Below are positions 42,360 through 43,030 of a DNA stretch of 43,030 nt, piece by piece. The notes under the pieces are model-generated. The model searched no databases and had not been told where the DNA came from. It saw only the letters and a program-made list of their open reading frames with translations. Numbering within the stretch: position 1 is the first letter of the stretch; every line of letters starts with the position of its first letter. This DNA is from Novosphingobium sp. Lineage in GTDB: Bacteria > Pseudomonadota > Alphaproteobacteria > Sphingomonadales > Sphingomonadaceae. The position numbers and the translations under genes were made by a program. The DNA is taken from assembly GCF_030696665.1 (NCBI RefSeq), contig NZ_JAUYRV010000050.1, positions 1 to 43,030 of the forward strand, in the 5' to 3' direction.

Positions 42360-43030
42360 CAGGCTACTCCCATTTCCTTGAGCTTGGCGACCAGCGTATC
42401 GACATCGGGCACCTTGATGCCCGCGCTGCGCACCGGCGGTTCGGTAACTTTCAGCGTCTTGAGGCGCGGGGCCACATCGACGCCGTAGTCGGCGGGCGTC
42501 TTGTTGGCCAAGGGCTTGGACTTGGCCTTCATGATGTTGGGCAGCGAGGCGTAGCGCGGTTCGTTCAGGCGCAAGTCGGTGGTGACCACGGCGGGCAGCG
42601 CCAGGCGCACGGTCTGCAGACCGCCATCGATCTCGCGCTTGACCACAACGGCGTCACCTTCGACGCTGATCTCGTTGGCGAAAGTGCCCTGCGGACGGCC
42701 CAGCAGCGCGGCGACCATCTGGCCGACCTGGTTCGAATCGTCGTCGATCGCCTGCTTGCCGGTGATGATCAGGCCGGGGGCCTCTTCATCGGCAATGCCC
42801 TTGATGATCTTGGCGACGGCCAGCGGCTCGACCTCATCCTCAGACAGCACCAGAATCGCCCGGTCTGCGCCCATCGCCAGCGCCGTGCGCAGCGTTTCCT
42901 GCGCCTTCTGCGGTCCGACAGACACCGCCACGATCTCGGTCACCACGCCCTTTTCCTTCAGGCGAATGGCTTCCTCAACCGCGATCTCGTCAAACGGGTT
43001 CATGCTCATCTTCACGTTCGCAAGATCAAC
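42359..43030 (-). CDS. etfB: Electron transfer flavoprotein beta subunit, 5' end cut by window edge
   Basis: 224 codons are visible and the frame is open to the last base, beginning [21 protein letters not shown], so about 25 N-terminal residues lie outside. The AMP-binding segment [21 protein letters not shown] and the [22 protein letters not shown] recognition loop (which docks to acyl-CoA dehydrogenases) identify it. The internal ATGs near 43009-43015 should not be taken as the start. Confidence 0.97.
   Translation of the reverse strand, partial: VDLANVKMSMNPFDEIAVEEAIRLKEKGVVTEIVAVSVGPQKAQETLRTALAMGADRAILVLSEDEVEPLAVAKIIKGIADEEAPGLIITGKQAIDDDSNQVGQMVAALLGRPQGTFANEISVEGDAVVVKREIDGGLQTVRLALPAVVTTDLRLNEPRYASLPNIMKAKSKPLANKTPADYGVDVAPRLKTLKVTEPPVRSAGIKVPDVDTLVAKLKEMGVA

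Overview
The window reads as a chromosomal segment of a GC-rich alphaproteobacterium, most likely a sphingomonad (Novosphingobium-like). Four things support this: a complete PhyR-NepR-EcfG general stress response locus, EcfG-type promoters (GGAAC-N16/17-CGTT), an interspersed inverted repeat of the kind common in sphingomonad genomes (arms containing CTTCGACA and GCTCA), and the overall gene content. I see no prophage, transposase or CRISPR array. The gene set is mostly core chromosome. The one clearly accessory-looking gene is a giant secreted adhesin.

Layout. 1-6.2 kb: partial crotonase, AlaC-type aminotransferase, PHA synthase (phaC), a phasin with a basic Lys/Pro/Ala-rich extension behind an operator-rich promoter, clpS and an unrecognised small protein. 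6.4-11.4 kb: lptF-lptG (LPS export permeases) preceded by a possible coupled 32-codon ORF, a fatty-acid desaturase-like membrane protein, and a GNAT-like acyltransferase ending in two strong terminators. 11.35-16.7 kb: the stress-response island. It holds a four-cysteine FNR-like regulator, a single-domain receiver, phyR, a CHASE-HWE histidine kinase and the nepR-ecfG operon. EcfG-type promoters stand before phyR and before nepR. A third, on the minus strand at 11446-11470, drives no protein gene: about 60-85 nt downstream lies an intrinsic terminator with six U's, so it should produce a stress-induced small RNA of about 87 nt with an exposed C-rich loop. This is the most interesting object in the window, and it resembles Caulobacter GsrN in design.

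16.8-23.4 kb: AI-2E-type permease, sodB, dicarboxylate/amino-acid symporter, glmM, a DUF1272 protein whose C-terminus is written by a REP-like element, thiD and a LOG-family hydrolase. 23.4-29.9 kb: a gene-poor leader with an inverted repeat and a possible gene fragment, then a 1987-residue protein with an N-terminal propeller-like region, 14 cadherin-like repeats and a C-terminal RTX block, presumably exported by a type I system encoded elsewhere. 30.1-33.7 kb: tRNA-Gln(CTG), ppx/gppA, rlmE, a small secreted protein and a membrane-anchored cytochrome c. 33.7-41.4 kb: pheA, then a tightly overlapped run DUF4129 - DUF4350 - MoxR ATPase - DUF58 - SpoIIM - RDD - GNAT, closed by a perfect 30-bp palindrome. 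41.4-43.0 kb: etfA and partial etfB.

How the genes work together. PhaC and the phasin make and coat PHA granules. The kinase, PhyR, NepR and EcfG form a partner-switching cascade: phosphorylated PhyR removes NepR from EcfG, and EcfG then fires phyR, nepR-ecfG and the predicted sRNA. The MoxR cluster looks like an AAA+/VWA-like membrane module of unknown target. The crotonase and EtfAB at the two ends both belong to acyl-CoA oxidation but are not linked here.
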